64,000 bases of DNA, taken from Microglena sp. YARC. Its lineage: Eukaryota; Chlorophyta; Chlorophyceae; Chlamydomonadales; Chlamydomonadaceae. How positions within the stretch are numbered: the first letter of the stretch is position 1; every line of letters begins with the position of its first letter. This document shows positions 54,760 to 64,000 of this stretch, in pieces. Position numbers and translations under genes: made by a program. Under the pieces are notes generated by a model. That model was not told where the DNA came from. It made no database searches and saw only the letters and a program-made list of their open reading frames with translations. The stretch is from NCBI GenBank assembly GCA_022414725.1, contig CM039465.1, forward strand, positions 1,546,593 to 1,610,592. The letters run 5' to 3'.

Positions 54760-56250
54760 TGGATTGCAGAGGTCCACCATCTACGACCACCACCACCTGC
54801 AGAGGTCCACCACCACCACCACCACCACCACCACCACCACCAACCACCTACCACCAACTACCACCACCACCACATACCACCACCACCACCACCACCACCA
54901 CCACCTCCACCCAACACCCCCACCATCACCTACCACCACCACCACATACCACCACCACCACCACCATCACCACCACCACCTCCACCACCTACCACCACCA
55001 CCACCACCATCACCACCTACCACCACCTACCACCACCACCTACCACCACCACCACCTACCACCACCACCCACCACCACCACCACCTACCACCACCTACCA
55101 CCACCTACCATTACCATCTACGACCTACCACCACCACAACCACCACGAATTTCAGACGTCCACCACCTACGACCTGAAGCACTTCTCACCTCCTCTCGCC
55201 TTCTCTCATCTCCTCTCACCTCCTCCCACCTCATCTCATATCCTCCTCTCATCATCCTAATTTCAGAGGTCCACCACCGGCAACCTGAAGCACCTCTCAT
55301 CTCCGCTCACCTCCTCTTCCCTCCTCTCATCTCCTCCTCTCTTCATCCAGATTGCAGACGTCCATTACCGACAACCTGAAGCACCTCTCATCTCCTCTCG
55401 CCTCCTATCATCTCCTCTTCTCATCATCCGGATTGCAGACGTCCACCCCATACGACCTGAAGCAACTCTAATCCCCTGTCACCTTCTCTCGCCTCCTATG
55501 ATCACCTTTTCTCACCTCCTCTTGCCTCCTCTCATCACCTCCTCTCATCACCTCCTCTCACCTCTTCCTCTCATCATCCGGATTGCAGACGTCCACCACC
55601 AACAACCTGAAGCACCTCTCATCACCTCCTCTCACCACCTCCTCTCACCACCTCCTCTCATCACCTCCTCTCACCACCTCCTCTCACCACCTCCTCTCAT
55701 CACCTCCTCTCACCATCTCCTCTCACCACCTCCTCTCACCACCTCCTCTCACCACCTCCTCTCACCACCTCCTCTCATCACCTCCTCTCACCACCTCCTC
55801 TCACCACCTCCTCTCACCACCTCCTCTCACCACCTCCTCTTACCACCTCCTCTCATCACCTCCTCTCACCACCTCCTCTCACCACCTCCTCTCACCACCT
55901 CCTCTCACCACCTCCTCTCACCACCTCCTCTCACCACCTCCTCTCACCACCTCCTCTCACCACCTCCTCTCATCACCTCCTCTCACCACCTCCTCTCACC
56001 ACCTCCTCTCACCACCTCCTCTCACCACCTCCTCTCATCACCTCCTCTCACCACCTCCTCTCACCACCTCCTCTCACCACCTCCTCTCACCACCTCCTCT
56101 CACCACCTCCTCTCATCACCTCCTCTCACCACCTCCTCTCATCATCCGCATTTCAGAGGTCCACCACCTACGACCTGAAGCACCTGTTATCTCCTCTCGC
56201 CTCCTCTCATCTCCATCTCTCCTCTCCTCCACTCATCATCCGAATTGCAG
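54760..56250 (+). repeat. Acceptor-side echoes of the first coiled-coil exon, ACC tract and 13-bp array
   Basis: attgcag or atttcag followed by a.gtccaccacc.acgacct, then gaag, occurs at about 54768, 54798, 55150, 55264, 55356, 55436, 55586 and 56153. The true exon is at 56251. 54800-55140 is (CCA/CTA)n. 55600-56140 is a 13-bp accacctcctctc array. Confidence 0.92.
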
Positions 56251-56442
56251 AGGTCCACCACCGACGACCTGAAGTACCCAGCAGCTACAACCGACCAGAA
56301 GTATGGTGTCCACCGTGAAGAGCCTCACAAAGAGCCTCTCCAGTCTGTCCACCTGGCCCTTATGTGTTCTGAGCGGGAGCTCAGCAGCCGGCGGGTGCAA
56401 GCGTCCAATCTCGCCACAACAGTCTCCGATCTCAGTACCAAG
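56251..56442 (+). CDS. Coiled-coil gene exon 1
   Basis: The acceptor is cgaattgcag and the donor gtaccaag|gttttt. 64 codons: RSTTDDLKYPAATTDQKYG, SVHLALMCSERELSSRR and a heptad-like end VSDLSTK. The donor gttttt is weak. Confidence 0.75.
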
Positions 56443-57785
56443 GTTTTTTTTTTTTTCAGTCATAAGGGCTCCACATTGTATTTTATTTTTATTTCAGCAC
56501 CAAGGCCTCCACTTTTTATTTCAATTTTTATTTCAGTACCAAGGCCGCAACTTTTTATTTCAATTTTTATTTCAGGACCAGGGTCTTAGTTTTGTTTATT
56601 TCAGTACCAAGGCCTAAACTTTTATTTTACCCCCAAAAAACTCGAAAATGTTTCATTTTCTGTTTTGAAGGGATTTTTATTACAGGACCAAGGCCTCAAC
56701 TTTTTATTTTATTTTATTTCAGGACCTAGCCTTGAAGGCCTCAACCTTTTTTTATTTTGGATTGTGTTTTTGTTTTTTATGTGTATTTCTGTTTGTGCGT
56801 TTTTTCCTATGTTTTCCCCAATAAATATCTCTACCTCCACCACCTACCACCACCACCACCACCTACCACCACCACCACCACCACCACCTAGCACCACCAC
56901 CACCTACCACCACCACCACCTACCACCACCACCACCACCTACCACCACCACCACCACCTACCACCACCACCAACTAGCACCACCACCACCTACCACCACC
57001 ACCACCACCTACCACCACCACCACCACCTACCACCACCACCACCACCTACCACCACCACCACCACCGCCACCACCACCACCGCCACCACCACCACCTACC
57101 GCCACCACCACCTACCCCAACCACCACCACCTCCGCCACCTACCACCTACCACCACCGGCCACCTACCACCTACCACCACCTACCACCACCACCACCACC
57201 ACCACCTGTCACCACCACCACCACCACCACCACTACCGCCTACCATCACCACCACCTAACTCCACCACCACCACTATCTCCTACCACCATCACCACCACC
57301 ACCTCTACCTATCATCACCACCACCTACCACCTACCACCACCATCAAATATGTTCTCCCCTATAGATGTACATGTTCTCCCCTTTGTATTGCACCTAACC
57401 CTGTTCTTCCCCCCCCCACCCCCCCCCCTTTACACACACACACACACACACCACCACACCAACTCTCCCCTATACATGTACATGTTCTCCCCTTTGTACA
57501 GCACCTAACCCTGTTCTTCCCCCCTTTACACACACACACACACACACACCCTTTACACCCCCTTTACACCCCCTTTACACACACCCCCTTTACACACACC
57601 CCCTTGACACCCCCTTTACACCCCCCCCCCCCCCTTTACACACACACACACACACCACCACACACCAACTCTCCCCTCGCTAGGCCTTAACTGCCTGTGC
57701 TGATAAGTTGCGGCTGAAGTTTGATGGGTTGGGTTTGCTGGGTTGGGGTTCGTGTTGGTGTTGGTGTGTTTCATGATCATACCCC

Positions 57786-57820
<35 letters not shown>

Positions 57821-60800
57821 ACAAGGGAAGGAATGTTGAGCTACAGCAGGGGCTGTCCGCAGCTAAGCGGGAGGCGGCAGCAACCCATTCTTAAGATGCC
57901 TCACTCTATTCCAACCCCCTTGCAACCCATTCTTAAGATGCCTCACTCTATTCCAACCCCCTTGCAACCCATTCTTAAGATGCCTCACTCTATTCCAACC
58001 CCCTTGCAACCCATTCTTAAGATGTCTCACTCTATTCCACCCCCCTTGCAACCCATTCTTAAGATGCCTCACTCTAGTCCAACCCCCTTGCAACCCATCT
58101 TCAACCATTATCCCCTCCTTCAACCCCCACCCCACCCACTCTCCCCCCCTTGCAACCCCACCCCACCCATTCTCCCCTCGCTAGGTCTCAACTGCCTCTG
58201 CTGAGAACTTGCAGCTGGAGTTTGGTGGGTTGGTGTCGGCGTTGGTGTCAGTGTGTTTAATAATCATACCCCCCCCCCCCACCACCACAACCACCACCAC
58301 AACCACCACCACCACCACCACACACACACACCTCCACACCCCCACCCATTCTCCCCTCGCTAGGTCTAAACTGCCTCTGCTGAGAACTTGTGGCTGAAGT
58401 TTGGTGGGTTGGTGTCGGCGTTGGTGTCGGTGTGTTTAATAATCATACCCCCCACCCCACCCCACCCCACCCCACACACACCCACACACCCACACACCAT
58501 CACCATCACCCATTCTCCCCTCGCTAGGTCTCAACTGCCTCTGCCGAGAACTTGCTGCTGGAGTTTGGTGGGTTGGTGATGGCGTTGGTGTCTTTAGTGA
58601 GCATTCCCCCCCACCCCCACCCCCTCCACCCATCCCCACCCATTCTCCCCTCTCTAGGTCTCAACTACCTCTGCTGAGAACTTGCGGCTGAAGGGCAGGA
58701 ACCTTGAGCTACAGCAGGAGCTGTCCGCAGCCAAGCGGGAGGCGGCAGCAGCTCTCACCCGTGCCGCAAGCCTGCAACGTGAGGTGTTGAGCGCACGGGG
58801 CATGGCTGTTGATGCTCAGCGTGAGGCTGTGCAAGCGCAAGGTAAGCCCTAAATCCTGATATGTACACACACAAATTTACACACACCTACACACACAGAT
58901 GCACACGCACACAAAACACCTACACACACATACACACACATACACACACATACACACAAGCGCACTGGGCATGGCTGTTGATGCTCAGTGTGAGGCTGTG
59001 CAAGCGCAAGGTAAGCCCCACACCCTGATATTGAGGGCCTGCAACGTGAGGTGTTGAGCGCTCACACACATGGCTTTTGATGCTCAGCGTGAGGCGGTGC
59101 AAGCGCAAGGTAAGCCCTACACCCTGATATGTACACACATATGCACAAACACACACTCACATACACACGAGTGCACTCACACACATACACACACACATAC
59201 ACACACGCACACACGCACACACAAGTGCACTCACACACATGGCTGTTGATGCTGAGCGTGAGGCGGTGCAAGCGCAAGGTAAGCCCTACACCCTGATATG
59301 TAGACACACATACATACACGCACATACACACGCAGATGCACACGCACACATACACACACACATATACACACACATATACACGCACATACACACACAGATG
59401 CACACGCACACATACACACACATATACACTGACATATACATGCACATACACACACAGATGCACACGCACACATACACACATACACACATACACACACATA
59501 TGCACGCACATACACATAAGTACAATCACACACATATACACGCACATACACACACAGATGCACACGCACACATACACACATACACACACACATATGCACG
59601 CACATACACATAAGTACAATCACACACATGGCTGTTGAAGCTCAGCGTGAGGCGGTGCAAGCGCAAGGTTAGCCCTAAACCCTGATATTGAGGGCTCGAC
59701 GAACGGCCTCATGTAAGTTGTGCAGCTATAGTTTGAATATGAATTTGCAAATGAATATATGATGACACAGCGAACAAAAAATCCCTGGCTTGTTCTAGGG
59801 CCCCCCCAAATCTGTGTTTTAGACACAGCCTGTTTCAAATCTGCTTCTGGATATGCAACCGGTTTCCAAAACATTCGTCTGCGACGCAATGACCCCCCCC
59901 CCCCCCCCCCCCATCTCTCAGATGAAGTTGAAAAAGCTCGAGTGGAGGTAGGCTTTGCGATGACACCAGACTTCTCCTGGGGGACCCCCAAATCCACCTT
60001 TGTTCTGGGCGACCCCCAAATCTGTCTTTTAGACGCAGCCGGTTTTAAAATCCGCAATACCCGCAATCTGAAACGCAATAACCCCCCCCCCCCCCCCCCC
60101 CCCTTCCCCCAACCAGGGTACTTCATATATTCATCTGCGATGCCCCCCCCCCCCCCCACCCCCACCCCCACCCCACCATCTCTCAGGTGAAGTTGAAAAG
60201 GCTCGAGCGGAGGTCGGGGTGGCCCAGAGGGATGCAGCCCTGGCAATTGTGAGAGCCCGCGCGTCGGAAGATAGCGTGGAGGAGGCGATACGAAGTATTG
60301 AGCAGCTGAAGGAGCAGGTGATTTTTAAATTTGAATTTTAAATATGATTTAAACATTTAGATTTTCAAATTTAAAATCAGCCACGTTTCTAAACGTAGGT
60401 GTTGAATTACCTTTGTAACCTTGTACCAGGAGGTGCCTAGGCCAAAGGTTCTGTGGGGAATTTGAATTTGAATTTGTTTTTTTTGTGTGACAGGAGGTGT
60501 CCAGGCCTCCAAATGTTTACACATACCGATAATTTTTGTTTCTAAGAATGGGGCTATAATGGCATGATTCCCTACCCAACCCAACCCAACCCAACCATAC
60601 CATACCCAACCCAACCCAACCCAACCCAACCCAACCTAACCCAACCCAACCCAACCCAACCCTACCTAACCCATCCCAACCCAACCCAACCCAACCCAAC
60701 CCAACCCAACCCAACCCAACCCAACCCAACCCAACGCAACCCAACCCAACCCAACCCAACCCAACCCCAACCTAACCCAACACAACACAACCCTACCTAA

Positions 60801-61947
60801 CCCATCCCAACACAACACAACACAACACAACACAACACAACCTAACCCAACCCAACCCAACCTAACCCAACCCAACCCAACCCAACCCAACCCAACCCTA
60901 CCTAACCCATCCCAACCCAACCCAACCCAACCCAACCCAACCCAACCCAACCCAACCCAACCCAACCCAACCCAACGCAACCCAACCCCACCCAACCCCA
61001 CCTAACCCATCCCAACCCAACCCAACCCAACCCAACCCAACCCAACCCAACCCAACCCAACCCAACCTAACACAACACAACACAACCCTACCTAACCCAT
61101 CCCAACACAACACAACACAACACAACACAACACAACCCAACCCAACCCAACGCAACCCAACCCCACCCAACCCCACCTAACCCATCCCAACCCAACCCAA
61201 CCCAACCCAACCCAACCCAACCCAACCCAGCCCAGCCCAACCCAACCCAACCCAACCCGACCTGACCCGACCCGACCCAACCAAACCCAACCAAACCCAA
61301 CCAAACCCAACTCAAACCAACCCGACCCGACCTGACCCAAACCAACCCAACCCAACCCAACCCAACCCAACCCAACCCAACCCAACCCAACCCAACCCAA
61401 CCTAACCCAACCCAACCCAAACACCCTCAACCCTCAACCCTCCCCTCCCCCCCCCCCCACCAGGTGGTGGAGACAAGAGGTACAACGGTGGAACCCCCCC
61501 CCCCCCCCCCCCCCCCCCCCGACACACACACACACACTCCCCCCCAACCCACCCACCCACCAGGTGGTGGAGACAAGAGCTACAACAGTGGAGACCCCAC
61601 CCCCCCACCCACCCCACCCACCCCACCCCACCCACCCCCGACACACACACACACACACTCCCTTCCAACCCACCCACCCCCAACCCACCCACCCATCAGG
61701 TGGTGGAGACAAGAGCTACAAAAGTGGAGACCCCCCCCCCACCCCCCCCCACACCACACCACACCACACCCCACCCCCGACACACACACACACACTCCCC
61801 TCCAACCCACCCACCCCCAACCCGCCCACCCTCCAGGTGGTGGAGGCGAGGGCTACAACAGAAGATGTGCGAGAGGAGGCATCTGCTGCGCTAGCACGAG
61901 CTGAGGAAGCTGAGTCTATCTTGAATCGGAGCAGGGAGATGCTCGAG
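56251..61947 (+). CDS. Coiled-coil protein gene, 4 exons visible, both ends incomplete
   Basis: Exons 56251-56442, 58658-58841, 60187-60317 and 61837-61947 join in frame (phases 0, 1, 0) to about 206 residues. The product is Ala/Glu/Arg/Leu-rich with heptad-like stretches such as LELQQELSAAKREAAAALTR, EVEKARAEVGVAQRDAALA and REEASAALARAEEAESIL. It is almost certainly a long coiled coil. Such proteins are common in cilia, centrosomes and filaments, but no specific family is recognised. The first exon has no obvious initiator before its Met codon for MCSERELSSRR, so upstream exons may exist. The next exon, echoed at 63340-64000, lies beyond the window. As in the PLAT gene, nearly every exon edge is copied into the adjoining introns. 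Confidence 0.8.
56443..58657 (+). repeat. Intron 1 of the coiled-coil gene
   Basis: 56480-56740 repeats atttcagtaccaaggcc-like units, echoes of the exon 1 end (agtaccaag|g). 56830-57345 is (CCA)n. 57880-58100 has five 42-bp units of gcaacccattcttaagatgc. Acceptor echoes of exon 2 (ctcgctag, then gtctcaactgcctctgctga) begin at 57688, 58185, 58365 and 58529. A further exon 2 piece (gagctacagcaggggctgtc) lies at 57838-57880. Confidence 0.9.
58658..58841 (+). CDS. Coiled-coil gene exon 2
   Basis: The acceptor is cctctctag and the donor gcgcaag|gtaagc (strong). It encodes VSTTSAENLRLKGRNLELQ, QELSAAKREAAAALTRAAS and MAVDAQREAVQAQ. Only this of five copies continues past ENLRLK into GRNLELQ. Confidence 0.85.
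58842..60186 (+). repeat. Intron 2 of the coiled-coil gene
   Basis: Donor-side echoes of the exon 2 end (atggctgttgatgctcagcg, then caagcgcaag|gtaagccc) lie near 58970, 59070, 59238 and 59628; the last has gttagc. The filler is (CA)n. The acceptor side has C runs at 59893-59912 and 60082-60103, and one echo of the exon 3 start (catctctcagatgaagttga) at 59913. Confidence 0.92.
60187..60317 (+). CDS. Coiled-coil gene exon 3
   Basis: The acceptor is catctctcag and the donor gagcag|gtgatt. It encodes EVEKARAEVGVAQRDAALA, IVRARASEDSVEEAIRSIEQ and LKEQ. The phase fits both neighbours. Confidence 0.87.
60318..61836 (+). repeat. Intron 3: 850-bp CCCAA satellite and acceptor echoes of exon 4
   Basis: 60575-61420 is (cccaa)n with blocks of cacaa, ccta and ccga variants; blocks recur at about 230-bp spacing, marked by cctacctaacccatcccaac. 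Echoes of acceptor plus the exon 4 start (caggtggtggagacaagagc, then tacaac) lie at 61463, 61562 and 61700, separated by C runs and (CA)n. Confidence 0.93.
61837..61947 (+). CDS. Coiled-coil gene exon 4
   Basis: The acceptor is caccctccag and the donor ctcgag|gtgagg. 37 codons, phase 0: VVEARATTEDVREEASAAL, ARAEEAESILNRSREMLE. The three upstream copies stop matching after ACAACA. Confidence 0.87.
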
Positions 61948-63340
61948 GTGAGGCTGGGTGTGGGGTGGGTGGTAGTGGTGGTGGTGTGTGCGTGTGTGCG
62001 TGTGTGTGTAGGGGGGGGGGGGGGGGTCCTGCAAACCAGTTCAAACCAGACGTACGGCGTGAGTCCATCTTGAATAGAAGCAGGGAGATGCTCGAGGTGA
62101 GGCTGGGTGTGTGGGGGGAATGATTGTGTGTGGTGGTGATGGTGTGTGTGTGTGTGGATGGTCCTGCAGATCTGCAAAGCTCGAGGTGAGGCTGGGTGTG
62201 GAGTGGGTGTGAGGCTGGGTAGGGGGTGAGTGGGAAGCGAAGATGGACAGGTGTGTGTGTGTGTGTGTGTGTGTGGGGGGGGGGGGGGTCCTGAAAACCA
62301 GGCCTGAAAACCAGGTCAGCAAACCAACCCTGCAAGGTGAGTCTATCTTGAATCGAAGCTGGGAGATGCTCGAGATGAGTCTGGGTGGGGGTGGGGAGTG
62401 AGTGTGAAGCAGGGATTGGCAGGGATTGGCAGTGTGGTGGTGGTGTGTGTGTGTGTGTGTTTGGGGGGGGGGGGGGGGGGGGGGGGGGGTCCTGTAAACC
62501 AGACCAAACCAGACCTGCAACTTGAGTCTATCTTGTTTCAAAGCAGGGAAACGCTCGAGGTGGGGCTGGGTGGGGGGTGGGGGGTGAAGCAGAGGTGGAC
62601 AGGTGGGTGGTGGTGGTGGTGGAGTGTGTATGTGTGTGGGGTCCTACAAACCAGACCAAACCAGACCTGCAAAGCTCGAGGTGGGGCTGGGTGGGGGGTG
62701 TGTGAGGGGGGTGGGGGGGGAGTGTGAATCAGAGGTGGACAGGTGGGTGGTGTGTGTGGGTGTGGGGGTGTGGGGGGGGGGGTCCTGTAAACCTGACCAA
62801 ACCAGACCTGCGCTGTGAGTCTATCTTGAATCAAAGCAGGGAGATGCTCGAGGTGAGGCTGGGTGAGGGTGGGGAGTGAGTGTACCAAGGCAGAGATGGA
62901 CAGGTGCGTGGTGGTGGTGGTGTGTGTGTATGTGTGTGGAGGGTCCTACAAACCAGACCTAACCAGACCAAACCAAACCTACAAACCAGACCTAACCAGA
63001 CCAAACCAAACCTACATACCAGACCTAACCAGACCAAACCAAACCTACAAACCAGACCTAACCAGACCAAACCAAACCTACAAACCAGACCTAACCAGAC
63101 CAAACCAAACCTACAAACCAGACCTAACCAGACCAAACCAAACCTACAAACCAGACCTAACCAGACCAAACCAAACCTACAAACCAGACCTAACCAGACC
63201 AAACCAAACCTACAAACCAGACCTAACCAGACCAAACCAAACCTACAAACCAGACCTAACCAAACCAAACCAAACCTACAAACCAGACCTGCAACGTGTG
63301 TCCATCTTGAATCGTAGCAGGGTGATGCTGTAGGTGAGTT
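61948..63340 (+). repeat. G/T-rich donor-side echoes of exon 4 and 33-bp array
   Basis: The exon 4 end (gagtctatcttgaatcgaag, then cagggagatgctcgag|gtgagg) recurs near 62055, 62340, 62525, 62817 and 63298, with shorter gctcgaggtg pieces at 62180 and 62675. Some donors are altered (gagatgag, tgtaggtgag). The filler is gtgtgtgt with G runs (27 G at 62463-62489). 62948-63290 has about ten 33-bp units of ccagacctaaccagaccaaa. Confidence 0.93.
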
Positions 63341-64000
63341 GCTGAGAGTGAAGACCAACGAACTGAAGATTAGTGGCTACAACGTCACGTGAGACACCCA
63401 CCAACACCCACCCACCTACAACCACCAACACCCACCCACCAACAACCACCAACAAGCACCTTACGCTGTCCTCACGCTTATGCTGAAGGTGCTGAAAGTG
63501 AAGACCAACGCACTGAAGACTGACTTAGCAGCAACAACGTCTCGTGAAACACCCACCAACACCCACCACCCACCAAGAACAACCCACCACCCACCTTACT
63601 CTGTCCTCACGCTCATGCCAAAGGTGCTGAAAGTGAAGACCAACGCACTGACGACTAAGTGGCAACAACATCTCGTGAAACACCCACCAAACCACCCACC
63701 ACCCACCGGCAACCACCCACCACCCACCTTACTCTGTCCTCATGCTAATTCTGAAGGTGCTGAAAGTGAAGACCAACCTACCCACCACCCACCGGCAACC
63801 ACCCACCACCCACCTTACTCTGTCCTCATGCTAATTCTGAAGGTGCTGAAAGTGAAGACCAACCCACCCACCACCCACCGGCAACCACCCACCACCCACC
63901 TTACTCTGTCCTCATGCTAATTCTGAAGGTGCTGAAAGTGAAGACCAAACCACCCACCACCCACCGGCAACCACCCACCACCCACCTTACTCTGTCCTCA
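63341..64000 (+). repeat. Acceptor-side echoes of an exon beyond the window
   Basis: gctgaaggtgctgaaagtga, then agaccaa, occurs at about 63347, 63483, 63625, 63755, 63837 and 63922. Each follows a tctgtcctca.gct.at stretch and is separated by cacccaccacccaccggcaa units. By analogy with other introns these foreshadow the start of the next coiled-coil exon. None of these copies reads far before a stop or repeat. Confidence 0.75.

Noticed and set aside
55498..56272. Open frames of about 225 codons rich in Ser, His, Leu and Pro
   Set aside because: Created by the 13-bp accacctcctctc array, open in two frames at once; no coding signal.
60575..61420. Interstitial telomere
   Set aside because: The unit is CCCAA, not a known telomere repeat, and lies inside a gene.
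1..64000. tRNA, rRNA, bacterial operons or promoters
   Set aside because: No cloverleaf-like or rRNA segments were recognised by eye, and the gene structure is nuclear eukaryotic, so bacterial signals do not apply.

Overview
The window is nuclear DNA of an intron-rich eukaryote. Its genes have GT-AG introns, and the introns are crowded with micro- and minisatellites. A LOXHD1-like chain of PLAT domains, armadillo repeats of the GAIPxLVxLL type, an F-box/LRR protein and a LINE with a C-terminal zinc-finger-like motif together suggest a protist, most plausibly of the green-algal lineage. I cannot name the species. Coding density is low: about 3.0 kb of exon in the 29 kb PLAT gene.

Layout. (1) 1-30050, + strand: the 3' part of a gene for a protein with about seven PLAT/LH2 modules. 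I chain 23 exons; the frame is kept across every junction up to 28855. (2) 30051-33918: intergenic DNA with dispersed short elements, a 31-bp array and a 99-bp array. (3) 33919-45886: a 3.1-kb unit in three tandem copies, each with an antisense armadillo-repeat fragment and a MITE-like element. The third copy is split by a 5'-truncated, frameshifted LINE (43171-45784). The other two copies preserve the empty target site. (4) 45887-49241: dispersed repeats, a 40-bp array, C-run arrays and one possible orphan exon. (5) 49242-51052, - strand: an F-box/LRR gene with one frameshift. (6) 51053-54640: mostly unassigned, with two MITE-like copies. (7) 54641-64000, + strand: a second intron-rich gene for a coiled-coil protein, running off the right edge.

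The most striking feature is shared by the two unrelated + strand genes. Most introns carry tandem, decaying copies of the neighbouring exon edge together with its splice site. I call these exon echoes. On the donor side the repeat unit is the last 8-60 nt of the exon plus GT and intron sequence. On the acceptor side it is intron sequence plus AG and the first 10-60 nt of the exon. Units range from about 20 bp (1 kb of CAG|GTAAAA-like motifs at 3440-4490) to about 200 bp. Two arrays have perfectly constant periods (110 bp x 10 and 35 bp x 6). In several introns the donor half is G/T-rich and the acceptor half C/A-rich. How one junction is chosen among so many copies is the main open question here.

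Several reading-frame breaks (LINE, armadillo copy 1) are single-base indels in homopolymers, so consensus errors are a real possibility.
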